From Dyella acidisoli (lineage in GTDB: Bacteria; Pseudomonadota; Gammaproteobacteria; Xanthomonadales; Rhodanobacteraceae), in assembly GCF_030160295.1 (NCBI RefSeq), contig NZ_BSOB01000016.1:51730-115729 (forward strand): a stretch of DNA of 64,000 nt, written 5' to 3'. Position numbers and translations under genes: made by a program. Under the pieces are notes generated by a model, which was given only the letters and a program-made list of their open reading frames with translations, made no database searches and was not told the DNA's origin. Positions 9,328 to 18,835 of this stretch are shown here, one piece after another (the stretch's first letter is position 1; each line of letters starts with the position of its first letter).

Positions 9328-9363
9328 GTCAGGGTGAAAATCGCACCTCGCCCTGACTTACAT
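9322..9363. terminator. Perfect 13-bp hairpin between convergent genes
   Basis: ATGTAAGTCAGGG (9322-9334) and CCCTGACTTACAT (9351-9363) pair perfectly around a 16-base loop. The left arm contains the stop codon of the GFA-like gene. The opposite-strand gene ends at 9419, so this probably ends transcripts from both sides; the U-tract is weak. Confidence 0.55.
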
Positions 9364-9418
9364 TGTTATCGCATGACGTTACTGTCTCATATGTGCAAGG
9401 CGCTGGGCCGCAACCCGC

Positions 9419-10144
9419 TTAACCAGCCAGCTTGGACGACGCCATTTCTTCGGTAAAGCGCTGAGAGCGGATGCCTTTGCTGTCGTAGTATTCCTCGACC
9501 GACTTCACGAAGCGCTTTTGCTCTGGCACATACCAGAATGCCTTGTAGAGCCGACCGCTGATGGTGCGCGGTGTCACACGCACATTTTGTGAGGCCATCG
9601 TGACATCGCCGGGCGTCACCACAGCGCCAGAACCGTGGACAATGGCGGGAGCCAGCACAGCCGTCCACTGACCTTCAGCCTCGATCTTTATGGCTTTGAA
9701 CTTGCCTGCCGGCACTTGCACGTCTTCCCATCCCCTTACGACATAGTCGTTGTGGAAGGTTTCACGAGTATGCGCCCGGTTGGGATTCATCTCGGCATAG
9801 TCCACCGTCCATTTCTTGCCTTCCCGCAAAGGAAACGCAAGCGGGCGATTGACGATTTCCTGCGTGCCGTTGATGTCGCGCGAACGGCTCCAATCTTTAC
9901 CAACAATCTTTTCAACGGGCGCCTGTGCAGAGCCATCCTCCTTGACGCTAATCAACATGTCGTCGCTATCGACGCGTTCGACAGTAACAATCTGGTCTTT
10001 ACGACTGAATCCTTGCTGCCCGGTTTCCACCGTGTCGGTAAACACCCAGCTGTCACCCGCCCTCAACGGCGGCACATCGACCGATTGGGCGTAAACCGAG
10101 CCTCCGCACAAACCAAGCATTGCAACCAACAACCGTCTATACAT
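9419..10144 (-). CDS. Secreted protein of unknown function
   Basis: 241 residues. A signal peptide (MYRRLLVAMLGLCGGSVYAQ) precedes a mature part of mixed beta character, with Trp-rich segments (GDSWVFTDTVETG, KKWTVDYAEMN, GQWTAVLAPA, RLYKAFWYVPEQKRFVKSVE). I do not recognise a named family; the repeated strand patterns suggest a beta-sandwich or lipocalin-like fold. GGGGAAGG sits about 4 bases before the ATG, fixing the start even though the frame is open for another 300 bases upstream. Nothing nearby points to a function. Confidence 0.8.
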   Translation of the reverse strand: MYRRLLVAMLGLCGGSVYAQSVDVPPLRAGDSWVFTDTVETGQQGFSRKDQIVTVERVDSDDMLISVKEDGSAQAPVEKIVGKDWSRSRDINGTQEIVNRPLAFPLREGKKWTVDYAEMNPNRAHTRETFHNDYVVRGWEDVQVPAGKFKAIKIEAEGQWTAVLAPAIVHGSGAVVTPGDVTMASQNVRVTPRTISGRLYKAFWYVPEQKRFVKSVEEYYDSKGIRSQRFTEEMASSKLAG

Positions 10145-10286
10145 TTGCCTTCCCCTGGTTTTTGTAACTAAGGAAAGTCTATTGAACTGTCCAAGGCTGG
10201 GGAAGCATAAGACTGCTCGCAAGCGCAATCGCAAATCTTTACGGGAGCCTCTGCGAGAAAGGGCGCAATCTGCAGCCGTCACGAAT

Positions 10287-10865
10287 TCAAAGCACCCATG
10301 GCACAAGCGCTTTGACGTGTTCCATATAGTGACGATATTGATTGCCGAACAATTCGCACAGCCATTGCTCTTCGAGCCGAAGCTTGCGCCAGAACGCGAT
10401 CGCCAAGATCGCAGTGCCAAGCAGTACACGCCATTCGCCGATGGCAAGCCCGTTGCCGAAATAGGCGAGCAGCAGACCGGTGTAAATCGGATGCCGCACG
10501 AAACGATAGGGACCGCGCATGATCAGCTCGTGATCCTGCTTGAGCTGCACGATGCCGCTCCAGTTTCGCCCTAGCACCACGCGCGCCCAGCAGGTGAGAG
10601 CCAAGCCTATTAAGGTGAGACCGAACCCCAGCCATGCGATCCATGCCTGATCCGGCACGAAGCGTTCGTTGAGGAACGTGCGATCGAGCCCAGCAAATCC
10701 GCGCAACAAGAGCACAGCCAGCATGAGGAGCAATATGTGCCGACTCCAGCGCGAACTGTATGACTCGACGCGGGCCGCGGCTTTGACACGCAACGCACTG
10801 ATGCCCCAATAGGCAAGCCACAGCATCCACACGGCGACGAACAGCTGATCGAGCGATGGCGACAT
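10287..10865 (-). CDS. Isoprenylcysteine carboxyl methyltransferase-like membrane protein
   Basis: 192 residues with about four or five hydrophobic segments. The motif GPYRFVRHPIYTGLLLAYFGNGLA near 120-143 followed by a conserved Glu-Glu (RLEEQW) is the hallmark of the ICMT/PEMT-like family of integral-membrane methyltransferases, where the RHP segment and the glutamate form the SAM site. Bacterial members have varied or unknown substrates. It lies 6 bases downstream of the YciI-like gene on the same strand, so the two are likely co-transcribed. Confidence 0.85.
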   Translation of the reverse strand: MSPSLDQLFVAVWMLWLAYWGISALRVKAAARVESYSSRWSRHILLLMLAVLLLRGFAGLDRTFLNERFVPDQAWIAWLGFGLTLIGLALTCWARVVLGRNWSGIVQLKQDHELIMRGPYRFVRHPIYTGLLLAYFGNGLAIGEWRVLLGTAILAIAFWRKLRLEEQWLCELFGNQYRHYMEHVKALVPWVL

Positions 10866-10871
10866 CGTCGC

Positions 10872-11174
10872 TTAACCCTGTTGCGGCAACACGGCCCGCA
10901 TTGGGTGAAATTCGAAGCGAAAGCCTCGTTGAGCCTTCATGACCGGATCGTCATCGATCAGCGGCGCAGGTTCCGCACCGTCCGGCAACTGCATGACGAG
11001 AATGCCATAGGCTTCCGTAGGGTCCATCACCGGCCCGAACACGACGACATGCCCTTTGCCCATCTGCTCGCGCCAATAATCCGCATGCGCTTTCATCAGC
11101 ACCATTTCCTCCGGCGTGATGTCGGCGGGAAACGTAGCGCGGGGGCTGTGCAACTTGCAGAAGAAATAGTGCAT
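10872..11174 (-). CDS. YciI-like protein
   Basis: 100 residues, the normal size of YCII-related proteins. The family pattern of an N-terminal strand (MHYFFCKLHSPR), a long helix with Glu-rich start (ITPEEMVLMKAHADYWREQ), a VVVFGPV strand and a conserved Asp-Pro pair (DPTEAYGILV, DDDPVMKA) is present. YciI relatives have ferredoxin-like folds and uncertain function, with a few dehydrochlorinase-like members. AGGAT precedes the ATG. It is upstream of the ICMT-like gene with 6 bases between. Confidence 0.85.
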   Translation of the reverse strand: MHYFFCKLHSPRATFPADITPEEMVLMKAHADYWREQMGKGHVVVFGPVMDPTEAYGILVMQLPDGAEPAPLIDDDPVMKAQRGFRFEFHPMRAVLPQQG

Positions 11175-11220
11175 GCCATTTATCCTGAAAATGCGTTGCG
11201 CCGCGTCGACGGGCTGATCG

Positions 11221-11988
11221 TCAATCGGCGACGTCGGCGATCAACCTGTCCAGCTCAGCTTTCAACAATGCGCCGTTCTGACGCAGCCAGTCGCGTTGTT
11301 CGCGCCAGTCCGGAAAAATCGATTCCACGTGCGCCCAAAAACGCGGCGAGTGGTTGCGCACTTTCAAATGGCACAACTCATGCGCCAGGACGTAACGCAG
11401 CGCTGCCGGTGGCGCGAGTGCGAGTGCAAGATCCAGATTGATGCGATCGCGCGTATCGAGGCTGCCCCACAGGCTCTTCATCGGGCGGATGCGCAGTGCC
11501 GTCGGTGCGAGGCCAAGCTGCGGTACGTAACCAGCAAGCCAGCGAGATACGTCGCGGCGAATCTGCGTTTCGAAATACGAAGCAAGCAAACCACGCGCGA
11601 CCGGCAATGCCCGACTATTCGGGCGCGGAATCTCCAGCGTGATGCCACTTTCCTGGGCCACCACGCGGGGATACGCGCCTTCCGCCCAATCCAGCACCGT
11701 GGTTTCACCGCGCAGGGGAAATTCGATCGACGTGCCGACACGCAATGGCGGCAACGGCTCGATGACCAGATTCAGCTCGCCGAGTTTCCGCTCCAGCCAA
11801 TCGGCGTTGTGACGCAAAAACGCGTTCACCTGCGAAGGGTGCGTCCCTTGCGGGTAAGTGACGCGCGCACCCTTCGTCGACACCGTCAGACGCAATCGTC
11901 GCGCCCGCGGATGCGAAGCTTTGAGCACACGAATGGTGTTGCCGCTGGGTGTTGCCAACTCCAGCCAGTCGCCGTCGAGATACGCCAT
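11221..11988 (-). CDS. YgjP/M48-type zinc metallopeptidase domain protein
   Basis: 255 residues. The C-terminal half carries HELCHLKVRNHSPRFW, an HExxH zinc site (about 203-207) followed by the HSPRFW helix that defines the YgjP/DUF45 (WLM-related) family. The N-terminal half is a beta-rich region typical of the family (RARRLRLTVSTKGARVTYP). Partners are unknown; in some bacteria relatives are linked to restriction or DNA-repair genes, but not here. A GTG start at 12006 is also possible; AAAGG lies 7-12 bases from the chosen ATG. Confidence 0.88.
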   Translation of the reverse strand: MAYLDGDWLELATPSGNTIRVLKASHPRARRLRLTVSTKGARVTYPQGTHPSQVNAFLRHNADWLERKLGELNLVIEPLPPLRVGTSIEFPLRGETTVLDWAEGAYPRVVAQESGITLEIPRPNSRALPVARGLLASYFETQIRRDVSRWLAGYVPQLGLAPTALRIRPMKSLWGSLDTRDRINLDLALALAPPAALRYVLAHELCHLKVRNHSPRFWAHVESIFPDWREQRDWLRQNGALLKAELDRLIADVAD

Positions 11989-12140
11989 GGTCCTGCCTTT
12001 CAACACTGCCCCCAGGGCCGCGGGGATGGCCTGGGCACAGGCAGAATGTGGGGTGCCGGGGCTTCGCGCAAGGGCTTTTTTACCCGATCTGCGGGAAGCG
12101 CGATCTGGTGCGCGTCTCAGGGGGCATGGGACGGTTTCTA

Positions 12141-12180
12141 CCCCCCCTCCCCTCCGGGGAGAGGGCTGGGGTGAGGGGTC
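12141..12180. repeat. Palindromic repeat, GGGGAGAGGG subtype (copy B)
   Basis: CCCCTCCCCTCCGGGGAGAGGG followed by CTGGGGTGAGGGG. It forms a GC-rich hairpin and is the inverted partner of copy C, about 80 bases away. Confidence 0.8.
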
Positions 12181-12260
12181 AAGGCTTGCCGGGAGCCCTA
12201 TTGGTACGGAGGGTGTGCTAGCTGAATCTCGCGTCTGAACCTGGCATCTGGCGAGGTTTA

Positions 12261-12296
12261 CCCCCTCACCCTACCCTCTCCCCGGAGGGGAGAGGG
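12261..12296. repeat. Palindromic repeat, GGGGAGAGGG subtype (copy C)
   Basis: CCCCCTCACCCTACCCTCTCC then CCGGAGGGGAGAGGG, in the opposite orientation to copy B. Together B and C could fold into one long hairpin just after the rdgC stop codon. Confidence 0.8.
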
Positions 12297-12320
12297 AAAA
12301 GCAGTGTGCGGCAAAGGTAT

Positions 12321-13232
12321 TCATTCCGGCCGAGGCAACCCGAACCACTCTTGCAGCTTGCCCAGCAAGCGCTCCAACTCCAGCGTCAACAACGCGAAGC
12401 GCGCATCCATTTCGGCAGCCGCATCCTGCTGGCTGTCGCCCATCTCATCCAGCACAGCGTCAAGAAATTTCAGCTTGCGCAGCACCAGATCCTCGCCGAG
12501 CACAAAGCTGATGCGATCGTCGAACACCAGGCCCAGCTGGAACACCTGCTTGCCGTTGCGCAGATGCTCTTTCACTTCTTCGGCATCGAGATCCTGCCGG
12601 CGGCAGCGGGCGATGGCGCCGGTGGCGGTGGCCGGATCGCGCAATTCGCATTCGTCGCCCAGTGCGAGACCACCTGGCAAGTTGCCGTTGGCAAGCCAAT
12701 CCGTCATCAGCACGCGCGGACCTTCTTCCGGCGCGAGTGGCACGGCGGGAAAACTGCCAAGTGCTTCGCGCACCTGCGTGAGCGCGTTTTCCGCGTTCTT
12801 GCGGCTGGCCGTGTCGAGCACCAGCCAACCATTTTTGCGATCGACGTAAGCGGACATGCGTGAGCTGCGCACGAATGCGCGCGGCAGCAATTCGGTGAGC
12901 AGATCTTCCTTGATGCGCTTGCGCTCGCGACCGCCGACCTTGCGTCCTTCTTCCTCGGCGATCTTCTGCACCTTGCGCTGCAGTTCGTCGTTGACCACCG
13001 CGGCGGGCAGCAATTTTTCTTCACTGCCCACAGTGATGAGCGTGCACGCGTTGACGGCGTGTGTCATCGGCGCGTCGTCGCCGCGGCCGACCGGCGGCAC
13101 GAAGCCGCGTGTACCCATTTCCAATGGGCCGCACGGGCGCAGGCGATGATCGTTCAGCGCTTCATCGAGGCGCTTGAGATCTTCGGCAACGGAGGGAGAA
13201 AAGCGGAACAGCGTGAGGTTGCGAAAAAACAT
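12321..13232 (-). CDS. rdgC: Recombination-associated protein RdgC
   Basis: 303 residues, the same length as the classic RdgC. Family features are present from the start, MFFRNLTLFRFS, through CGPLEMGTRGFVPPVG, MTHAVNACTLI, LLPAAVVNDEL and the basic GRKVGGRERKRIKEDLLTELLPRAF to the C-terminal helices. RdgC forms a ring dimer around double-stranded DNA and restrains RecA. The frame is open for 24 codons upstream, but these lie in a repeat, and the family start is exact at MFFRN. No operon partner. Confidence 0.97.
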   Translation of the reverse strand: MFFRNLTLFRFSPSVAEDLKRLDEALNDHRLRPCGPLEMGTRGFVPPVGRGDDAPMTHAVNACTLITVGSEEKLLPAAVVNDELQRKVQKIAEEEGRKVGGRERKRIKEDLLTELLPRAFVRSSRMSAYVDRKNGWLVLDTASRKNAENALTQVREALGSFPAVPLAPEEGPRVLMTDWLANGNLPGGLALGDECELRDPATATGAIARCRRQDLDAEEVKEHLRNGKQVFQLGLVFDDRISFVLGEDLVLRKLKFLDAVLDEMGDSQQDAAAEMDARFALLTLELERLLGKLQEWFGLPRPE

Positions 13233-13253
13233 GCGGAATCCGATCGCGAATAT

Positions 13254-13334
13254 CCGTCGTCCTGGCGCAAGCCAGGACCCAGCGTCTTTCAAGCGAAACG
13301 CCACTGGGCCCCGGCTTACGCCGGGGCGACGATG
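13254..13334. repeat. Double-hairpin repeat, GTCCTGGC/GCCCCGGC family
   Basis: Two GC-rich palindromes face each other: CGTCGTCCTGGC with GCCAGGACCCAGCG on the left, and CACTGGGCCCCGGC with GCCGGGGCGACG on the right, with a linker in between. CAGCG and CACTGGG flanks mirror each other, the usual layout of paired REP elements. It separates rdgC from the aminotransferase. Confidence 0.8.
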
Positions 13335-13343
13335 TTGGAAGTG

Positions 13344-14543
13344 TTAGCGAATGACGGCGGTTACAGCAGCCACTACGGTGTCGAGATTGCTGCGGTTCAA
13401 CGCCGCCACGCAGATACGACCCGTACCGATGGCGTAGATCGCATGCTCTTCGCGCAAACGATCCACCTGCGCCTTGCTCAATCCTGAGTACGAGAACATG
13501 CCCGCCTGCTTCTGGATGAAAGCGAACTGCGCGGCGCCATTTGCAGCGAGCTTCTCCACCATGCCAGCACGCATCGCATGAATGCGCTCGCGCATCTCGG
13601 TAAGTTCCTGCTCCCACAGCGCGCGCAGTTCCACGCTGTTGAGCACACCGGCTACCAACGCGCCGCCGTGCGTGGACGGGCTTGAGTAGATGGAGCGGAT
13701 GATGCGCTTGACCAGCGACTGCACGCGCAATGCCTCATCGCGCGATGCGCCGACGACGGACAACGCACCCACGCGCTCGCCATACAGCGAGAACGACTTG
13801 GAATACGAGTTCGCCACCACGAAGGAATCGATGCCTGATTCCGCGAACAGACGCACCGCTGCAGCGTCTTCGTCGATACCCTTGTCGAAGCCCTGGTAAG
13901 CCATGTCGATGAAGGGCAACAGATTGCGCTCCTTCACCACAGCCACGACCTGCTTCCACTGCTCGACGGATAGATCTACGCCGGTGGGGTTGTGGCAGCA
14001 GGCGTGCAGCAGCACAACGGTGCCGGGTTCCAGCTTGCCGAGATCAGCCAGCATGCCGGCGAAATCCAGGCCGTTCGTAGCCGCGTCGTAGTAGGCGTAA
14101 TCCACCACTTCGAAGCCGGCGGCGTTGAACACCACGCGATGGTTTTCCCAGCTCGGGCTGCTGATCGCGACCTTGGCCTTGGGCAACGCCTTCTTCAGCA
14201 GTTCTGCACCCACGCGCAACGCACCGCTGCCGCCGATGGTCTGCGAAGTGGCTACGCGGCCGGCCGCCAGCAGCGACGAGTCGGGACCGAACACCAGTTT
14301 CTGCGTGGCCTGCGTATACGCGGACAGACCGTCGATGGGCAGATAGCCGCGCGGCAGCGACTCCTTCGCCAGTGCTTCTTCCACCTGACGCACGGCGCGC
14401 AGCACCGGGATGCGGCCGCTTTCGTCGTAATAGATGCCGACGCCGAGATTGACCTTGCCGGGGCGCTTGTCGGCCACGAAAGCTTCGGTGAGGCCCAGGA
14501 TCGGGTCGCCTGGGGTCATTTCAACGGATGCGAAATGGGACAC
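13344..14543 (-). CDS. tyrB: Aromatic amino acid/aspartate aminotransferase (class I)
   Basis: 399 residues, the length of AspC/TyrB enzymes. MTPGDPILGLTEAF, VNLGVGIYYDESG, the CCHNPTGVD loop, IDMAYQGFDKG and the PLP-lysine segment SYSKSFSLYGERVG are all present, and a C-terminal Arg (TGRICVAALN) binds the substrate carboxylate. SLYGERVG is closer to TyrB than to AspC (which usually has a GLYNERVG form), so broad aromatic/aspartate activity is likely, but the symbol is tentative. It is a single cytoplasmic gene next to ttcA on the same strand, 59 bases apart. Confidence 0.93.
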   Translation of the reverse strand: MSHFASVEMTPGDPILGLTEAFVADKRPGKVNLGVGIYYDESGRIPVLRAVRQVEEALAKESLPRGYLPIDGLSAYTQATQKLVFGPDSSLLAAGRVATSQTIGGSGALRVGAELLKKALPKAKVAISSPSWENHRVVFNAAGFEVVDYAYYDAATNGLDFAGMLADLGKLEPGTVVLLHACCHNPTGVDLSVEQWKQVVAVVKERNLLPFIDMAYQGFDKGIDEDAAAVRLFAESGIDSFVVANSYSKSFSLYGERVGALSVVGASRDEALRVQSLVKRIIRSIYSSPSTHGGALVAGVLNSVELRALWEQELTEMRERIHAMRAGMVEKLAANGAAQFAFIQKQAGMFSYSGLSKAQVDRLREEHAIYAIGTGRICVAALNRSNLDTVVAAVTAVIR

Positions 14544-14602
14544 GGTTCTACTCGAAAGATGGAGGAAGAAAATGGACGTCTAGACGTCCGCCTGAAATCT
14601 GC

Positions 14603-15484
14603 TTAATTGTTCTCGTTGTCGCTTCCCGCTAGCCAGCCGTGGACATCGGCGCGCTTGGCGCCATCCCGCGAACCCAGCGCGGCAAAGTCGAACAGCTTGC
14701 GGTCGGCCAATTGCGAGGGCGCCACGTTGCCCAGCGCGCGAAACATGGTTTCGCTGCGTCCGGGATGCTGACGCTCCCATTCCTGCAACATGCGACCCAC
14801 CGACTTGCGCTGCAAATTCTCCTGCGAACCGCAGAGATTACAGGGAATGATCGGAAACTGCTTGTGTTCGGCGTACTCGGCGATGTCACTTTCCTTGCAA
14901 TACGCGAGGGGGCGGATCACCACATGGCGGCCGTCGTCCGAACGCAGCTTGGGCGGCATCGCCTTCAGGTTGCCTTGATGAAACAAGTTGAGGAAAAAAG
15001 TTGCAAGGATGTCGTCGCGATGATGGCCGAGCGCGATCTTGGTAACGCCATTGTCTGCCGCCCAGTTGTACAGCGCGCCGCGCCGCAGGCGCGAGCACAA
15101 GCTGCACATGGTCTTGCCTTCGGGAATGACGCGGGTAACCGTGCTGTAGGTGTCCTGTTCGATGATATGGAACGGCACGCCCCGCTCGGTGAGGTACTGC
15201 GGCAGCACGTGCTCGGGAAAGCCCGGCTGCTTCTGATCCAGATTCACCGCGATCAACTCGAAGCGCACCGGCGCCTTGGCCTGCAATGACAGCAGGATGT
15301 CGAGCATCGTGTACGAATCCTTTCCCCCGGACAGGCACACCATCACCTTGTCGCCGTCCTCGATCATGTTGAAATCAGCGATCGCCTGGCCGACCTGGTG
15401 GCGTAGACGCTTAGCCAGCTTGGCGGCTTCATAGGCGCGCTTGCGCGCGAGATCGGGCGGAGTGGCCTCGGGATGGGCGGACAT
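14603..15484 (-). CDS. ttcA: tRNA 2-thiocytidine(32) synthetase TtcA
   Basis: 293 residues. The PP-loop SGGKDS is at 52-57. Two CxxC pairs, CSLC (127-130) and CNLC (215-218), are the ligands of the [4Fe-4S] cluster used for thiolation. LGHHRDDI and [17 protein letters not shown] match the TtcA signature. The enzyme makes 2-thiocytidine at position 32 of certain tRNAs in the cytoplasm. It is transcribed away from the YdcH-like gene. Confidence 0.97.
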   Translation of the reverse strand: MSAHPEATPPDLARKRAYEAAKLAKRLRHQVGQAIADFNMIEDGDKVMVCLSGGKDSYTMLDILLSLQAKAPVRFELIAVNLDQKQPGFPEHVLPQYLTERGVPFHIIEQDTYSTVTRVIPEGKTMCSLCSRLRRGALYNWAADNGVTKIALGHHRDDILATFFLNLFHQGNLKAMPPKLRSDDGRHVVIRPLAYCKESDIAEYAEHKQFPIIPCNLCGSQENLQRKSVGRMLQEWERQHPGRSETMFRALGNVAPSQLADRKLFDFAALGSRDGAKRADVHGWLAGSDNENN

Positions 15485-15593
15485 GGGCTGGCGAAGAGTG
15501 CGGCGTCGAGTAGCGTATTCTACCCGCCCTGCCGGCTATGGTCTGGCGCGTTACAATGGCGGCTTCTGCAACCGCCGCCCGTGCAAAATCGCC

Positions 15594-15800
15594 ATGCAGG
15601 CTCAGGACCCCGCCCAGATCGCCCATCTGCTGGCCGAATTGCGCCAGGAACATCGCGACCTGGACGTGGCCATCCAGCAGATGGCCACCTCCATCGGTTG
15701 CGACGAACTGCAGATCACCCGGATGAAGAAGCGCAAGCTGCTGCTGAAGGACGCCATCGCGCGGCTGGAAAGCAAGTTGATTCCGGACTTGGATGCCTGA
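15594..15800 (+). CDS. YdcH-like small coiled-coil protein (DUF465)
   Basis: 68 residues. The residues LLAELRQEHRDLDVAIQQM and the basic ITRMKKRKLLLKDAIARLE fit the DUF465/YdcH family of short helical-hairpin proteins, whose role is unknown. The frame is open further upstream, but the ATG at 15594 gives the normal size. A palindromic repeat begins 9 bases after the stop. Confidence 0.87.
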   Translation: MQAQDPAQIAHLLAELRQEHRDLDVAIQQMATSIGCDELQITRMKKRKLLLKDAIARLESKLIPDLDA

Positions 15801-15808
15801 GGCGCGAG

Positions 15809-15844
15809 CCCCTCTCCCTCCCGGAGAGGGGTTGGGGTGAGGGT
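15809..15844. repeat. Palindromic repeat, GGGGAGAGGG subtype (copy D)
   Basis: CCCCTCTCCCTCCCGGAGAG then GGGTTGGGGTGAGGG. It is the inverted partner of copy E, about 58 bases downstream. Confidence 0.8.
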
Positions 15845-15902
15845 GCGACCAGCGCGCGATAGACGTGTCTTGCGCGAGACATCAGCACCACGCTTCGCCC
15901 GA

Positions 15903-15944
15903 ACCCTCACCCGCCTCTCGACACCCTCTCCCAAGGGGAGAGGG
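15903..15944. repeat. Palindromic repeat, GGGGAGAGGG subtype (copy E)
   Basis: ACCCTCACCCGCC followed by ACCCTCTCCCAAGGGGAGAG, in the opposite orientation to copy D; the pair lies between the YdcH-like and GNAT genes. Confidence 0.8.
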
Positions 15945-16042
15945 ATTCACTCGGCACATTTCTCGCAAAGTTTCGGTTCGCGGCTTTTCCGCTAGCCGTC
16001 TTTCGCTATACCTTCCAAGCTCTTCCCACCTCATCAACAATC

Positions 16043-16651
16043 ATGCTCACCCTCACACCTGTCCGCCTCGAAGACGACCACGTCCTGCTCAAACCCCTCG
16101 AACTGCATCACGCGCCGGAGCTCGAAGCCGCCGCCGCCGATGGACAGCTCTGGAACCTGTGGTTCACCAGCGCGCCAGCGCCGGGCGAGGCCAAGGCCTA
16201 TATCGAGAAGGCGCTACAGGGCCTTGCCGCGAACACCATGCTGCCGTTCGCGATACAAGAGAAAACCAGTGGCGAGATCGTCGGCACCACGCGCTTCTAC
16301 GATTTCGCCCCAGAACTGCCACGCATGGCGATCGGCTACACCTGGTATGCGAAGCGCTGGCAGAAGAGCCACCTCAACACTGCCTGTAAGCGACTTCTAC
16401 TGAAGTACGCGTTCGAAGAGCTCCAATGCGTGGCGGTGGAATTCCATACCGACCATCGCAATCTGGACTCCCAGCGTGCGATTGAGCGCCTGGGCGCACA
16501 CAAGGACGGTGTGCTGCGCGCCCACAAGCGCCGCCCCGATGGCACGCTGCGTGACACGGTTTGTTACTCCATCCTTGCCGGTGAATGGCCAGACGTGCAG
16601 CGCTGGCTGGATATGCGACTGGCGCGACTTAGCGCAAAAGCGAGCGACTGA
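16043..16651 (+). CDS. GNAT-family N-acetyltransferase (RimJ/RimL type)
   Basis: 202 residues with a full GNAT fold: the N-terminal strand and helix (TPVRLEDDHVLLKPLE), the VGTTRFYDFAP strand, a Trp-rich IGYTWYAKRWQ segment, LLLKYAFEELQCVAVEFHTDH and the late NLDSQRAIERLGAHKDGVLR helix-strand. This is the COG1670-type group that acetylates ribosomal proteins, antibiotics or small amines; the substrate is unknown. The Leu-rich start and lack of signal point to the cytoplasm. Confidence 0.88.
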   Translation: MLTLTPVRLEDDHVLLKPLELHHAPELEAAAADGQLWNLWFTSAPAPGEAKAYIEKALQGLAANTMLPFAIQEKTSGEIVGTTRFYDFAPELPRMAIGYTWYAKRWQKSHLNTACKRLLLKYAFEELQCVAVEFHTDHRNLDSQRAIERLGAHKDGVLRAHKRRPDGTLRDTVCYSILAGEWPDVQRWLDMRLARLSAKASD

Positions 16652-16654
16652 TCC

Positions 16655-16726
16655 GATGTAGGTTGGGCGCAAGCCCAGCCTCGTGATGTATGCATGGCGA
16701 TGTCAGGGCTTGTACCCCAGCCTCAA
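16655..16726 (+). repeat. GATGTAGGTTGGG-type inverted repeat, copy 1
   Basis: Begins GATGTAGGTTGGGCGCAAGC, then after about 25 bases continues GGGCTTGTACCCCAGCCTC. It is the same family as the copy at 31624-31704 (opposite orientation), but its arms have diverged. It sits just after the GNAT stop and may terminate that transcript. Confidence 0.7.
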
Positions 16727-16889
16727 CGCCCTTGATCAACGCATTTCGTCGAAACACGCGCATGGTTTCGAATGAAACAACATCGTTGCGTATGCAACCA
16801 AGTTTTCGTGAGTGCTTGATGTATATGGACGTTTAGCCATCCAAATACGTCAAAAGTCGCAGTTCGGAAAATTTCTCATAAAAAAATAG

Positions 16890-16919
16890 TTGACACGTCC
16901 GAGCGGCATGCCGTACGGT
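16890..16919 (+). promoter_or_regulatory. Predicted sigma70 promoter of the leu-ilv cluster
   Basis: A perfect -35 box TTGACA (16890-16895) in an AT-rich context (AAAAAAATAG just upstream) is followed by a 17-18 base spacer and a weak -10, TACGGT (16914-16919). Transcription would begin near 16926, immediately in front of the leader peptide. The -35 box is convincing; the -10 is not strong. Confidence 0.5.
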
Positions 16920-16926
16920 CGATGAC

Positions 16927-17064
16927 ATGCCGCAACGCAACAGCCACCGCGAATACATCGCAGCGATCCGTCCACCGACGGTCGCTGACATGTTGCCGCT
17001 AGCCGGCCTCCTTCTTATTTCCCTTGTACTCGTACTCCTTATTACCAACGGAGGTGCGGGCTGA
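16927..17064 (+). CDS. Leader peptide of the branched-chain attenuator
   Basis: 45 codons, too short for most gene callers. The second half (codons 22-40) reads MLPLAGLLLISLVLVLLIT: nine Leu, two Ile, two Val and one Thr codon in a run, many of them (CTT, CTA, GTA, ATT, TTG) uncommon in this GC-rich genome. This is the composition of ilv/leu leader peptides. Translation may begin at 16927, or at an internal ATG at 16990 which would give a 24-residue peptide; neither has a strong ribosome site, and the predicted transcription start is close to 16927. It is followed by an antiterminator segment and terminator (17053-17142). Confidence 0.8.
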   Translation: MPQRNSHREYIAAIRPPTVADMLPLAGLLLISLVLVLLITNGGAG

Positions 17065-17142
17065 GGACGCGTGTCAAGGTAAAGCAAAACTAACCTAGAT
17101 ACCCCAAAGAACCCCGCACCCGAACAGGATGCGGGGTTTTTT
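17053..17142 (+). terminator. Attenuator: antiterminator segment and intrinsic terminator
   Basis: The terminator is AACCCCGCA (17110-17118) paired with TGCGGGGTT (17130-17138), followed by a T-run through 17142. GGTGCGGG at 17053-17060 is exactly complementary to CCCGCACC at 17113-17120, the left arm of the terminator, and would form a competing antiterminator. The leader peptide's Leu/Ile/Val codons end just before 17053 and its stop is at 17062-17064. A ribosome stalled on those codons leaves 17053-17060 free, while one that reaches the stop covers it and lets the terminator form. The pairing is visible in sequence; the mechanism follows the ilv/leu attenuation model. Confidence 0.85.
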
Positions 17143-17176
17143 ATCGCCTCTCGGCCAGCCCGAAACGGAGCCAGGC

Positions 17177-18831
<1,655 letters not shown>

Positions 18832-18835
<4 letters not shown>

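Larger units (their letters stand above)
12007..12320. other. Gene-free stretch holding an inverted pair of palindromic repeats
   Basis: The 314 bases between the YgjP-like gene start and the rdgC stop contain no credible gene. The two repeats are listed separately; the sequence between and before them shows no clear promoter. Confidence 0.6.

Noticed and set aside
16922..17002. Alternative leader frame starting at ATG 16922
   Set aside because: It would encode an Arg/Thr/Ser-rich peptide without branched-chain codons and stops before the switch region, so it does not fit an attenuator.
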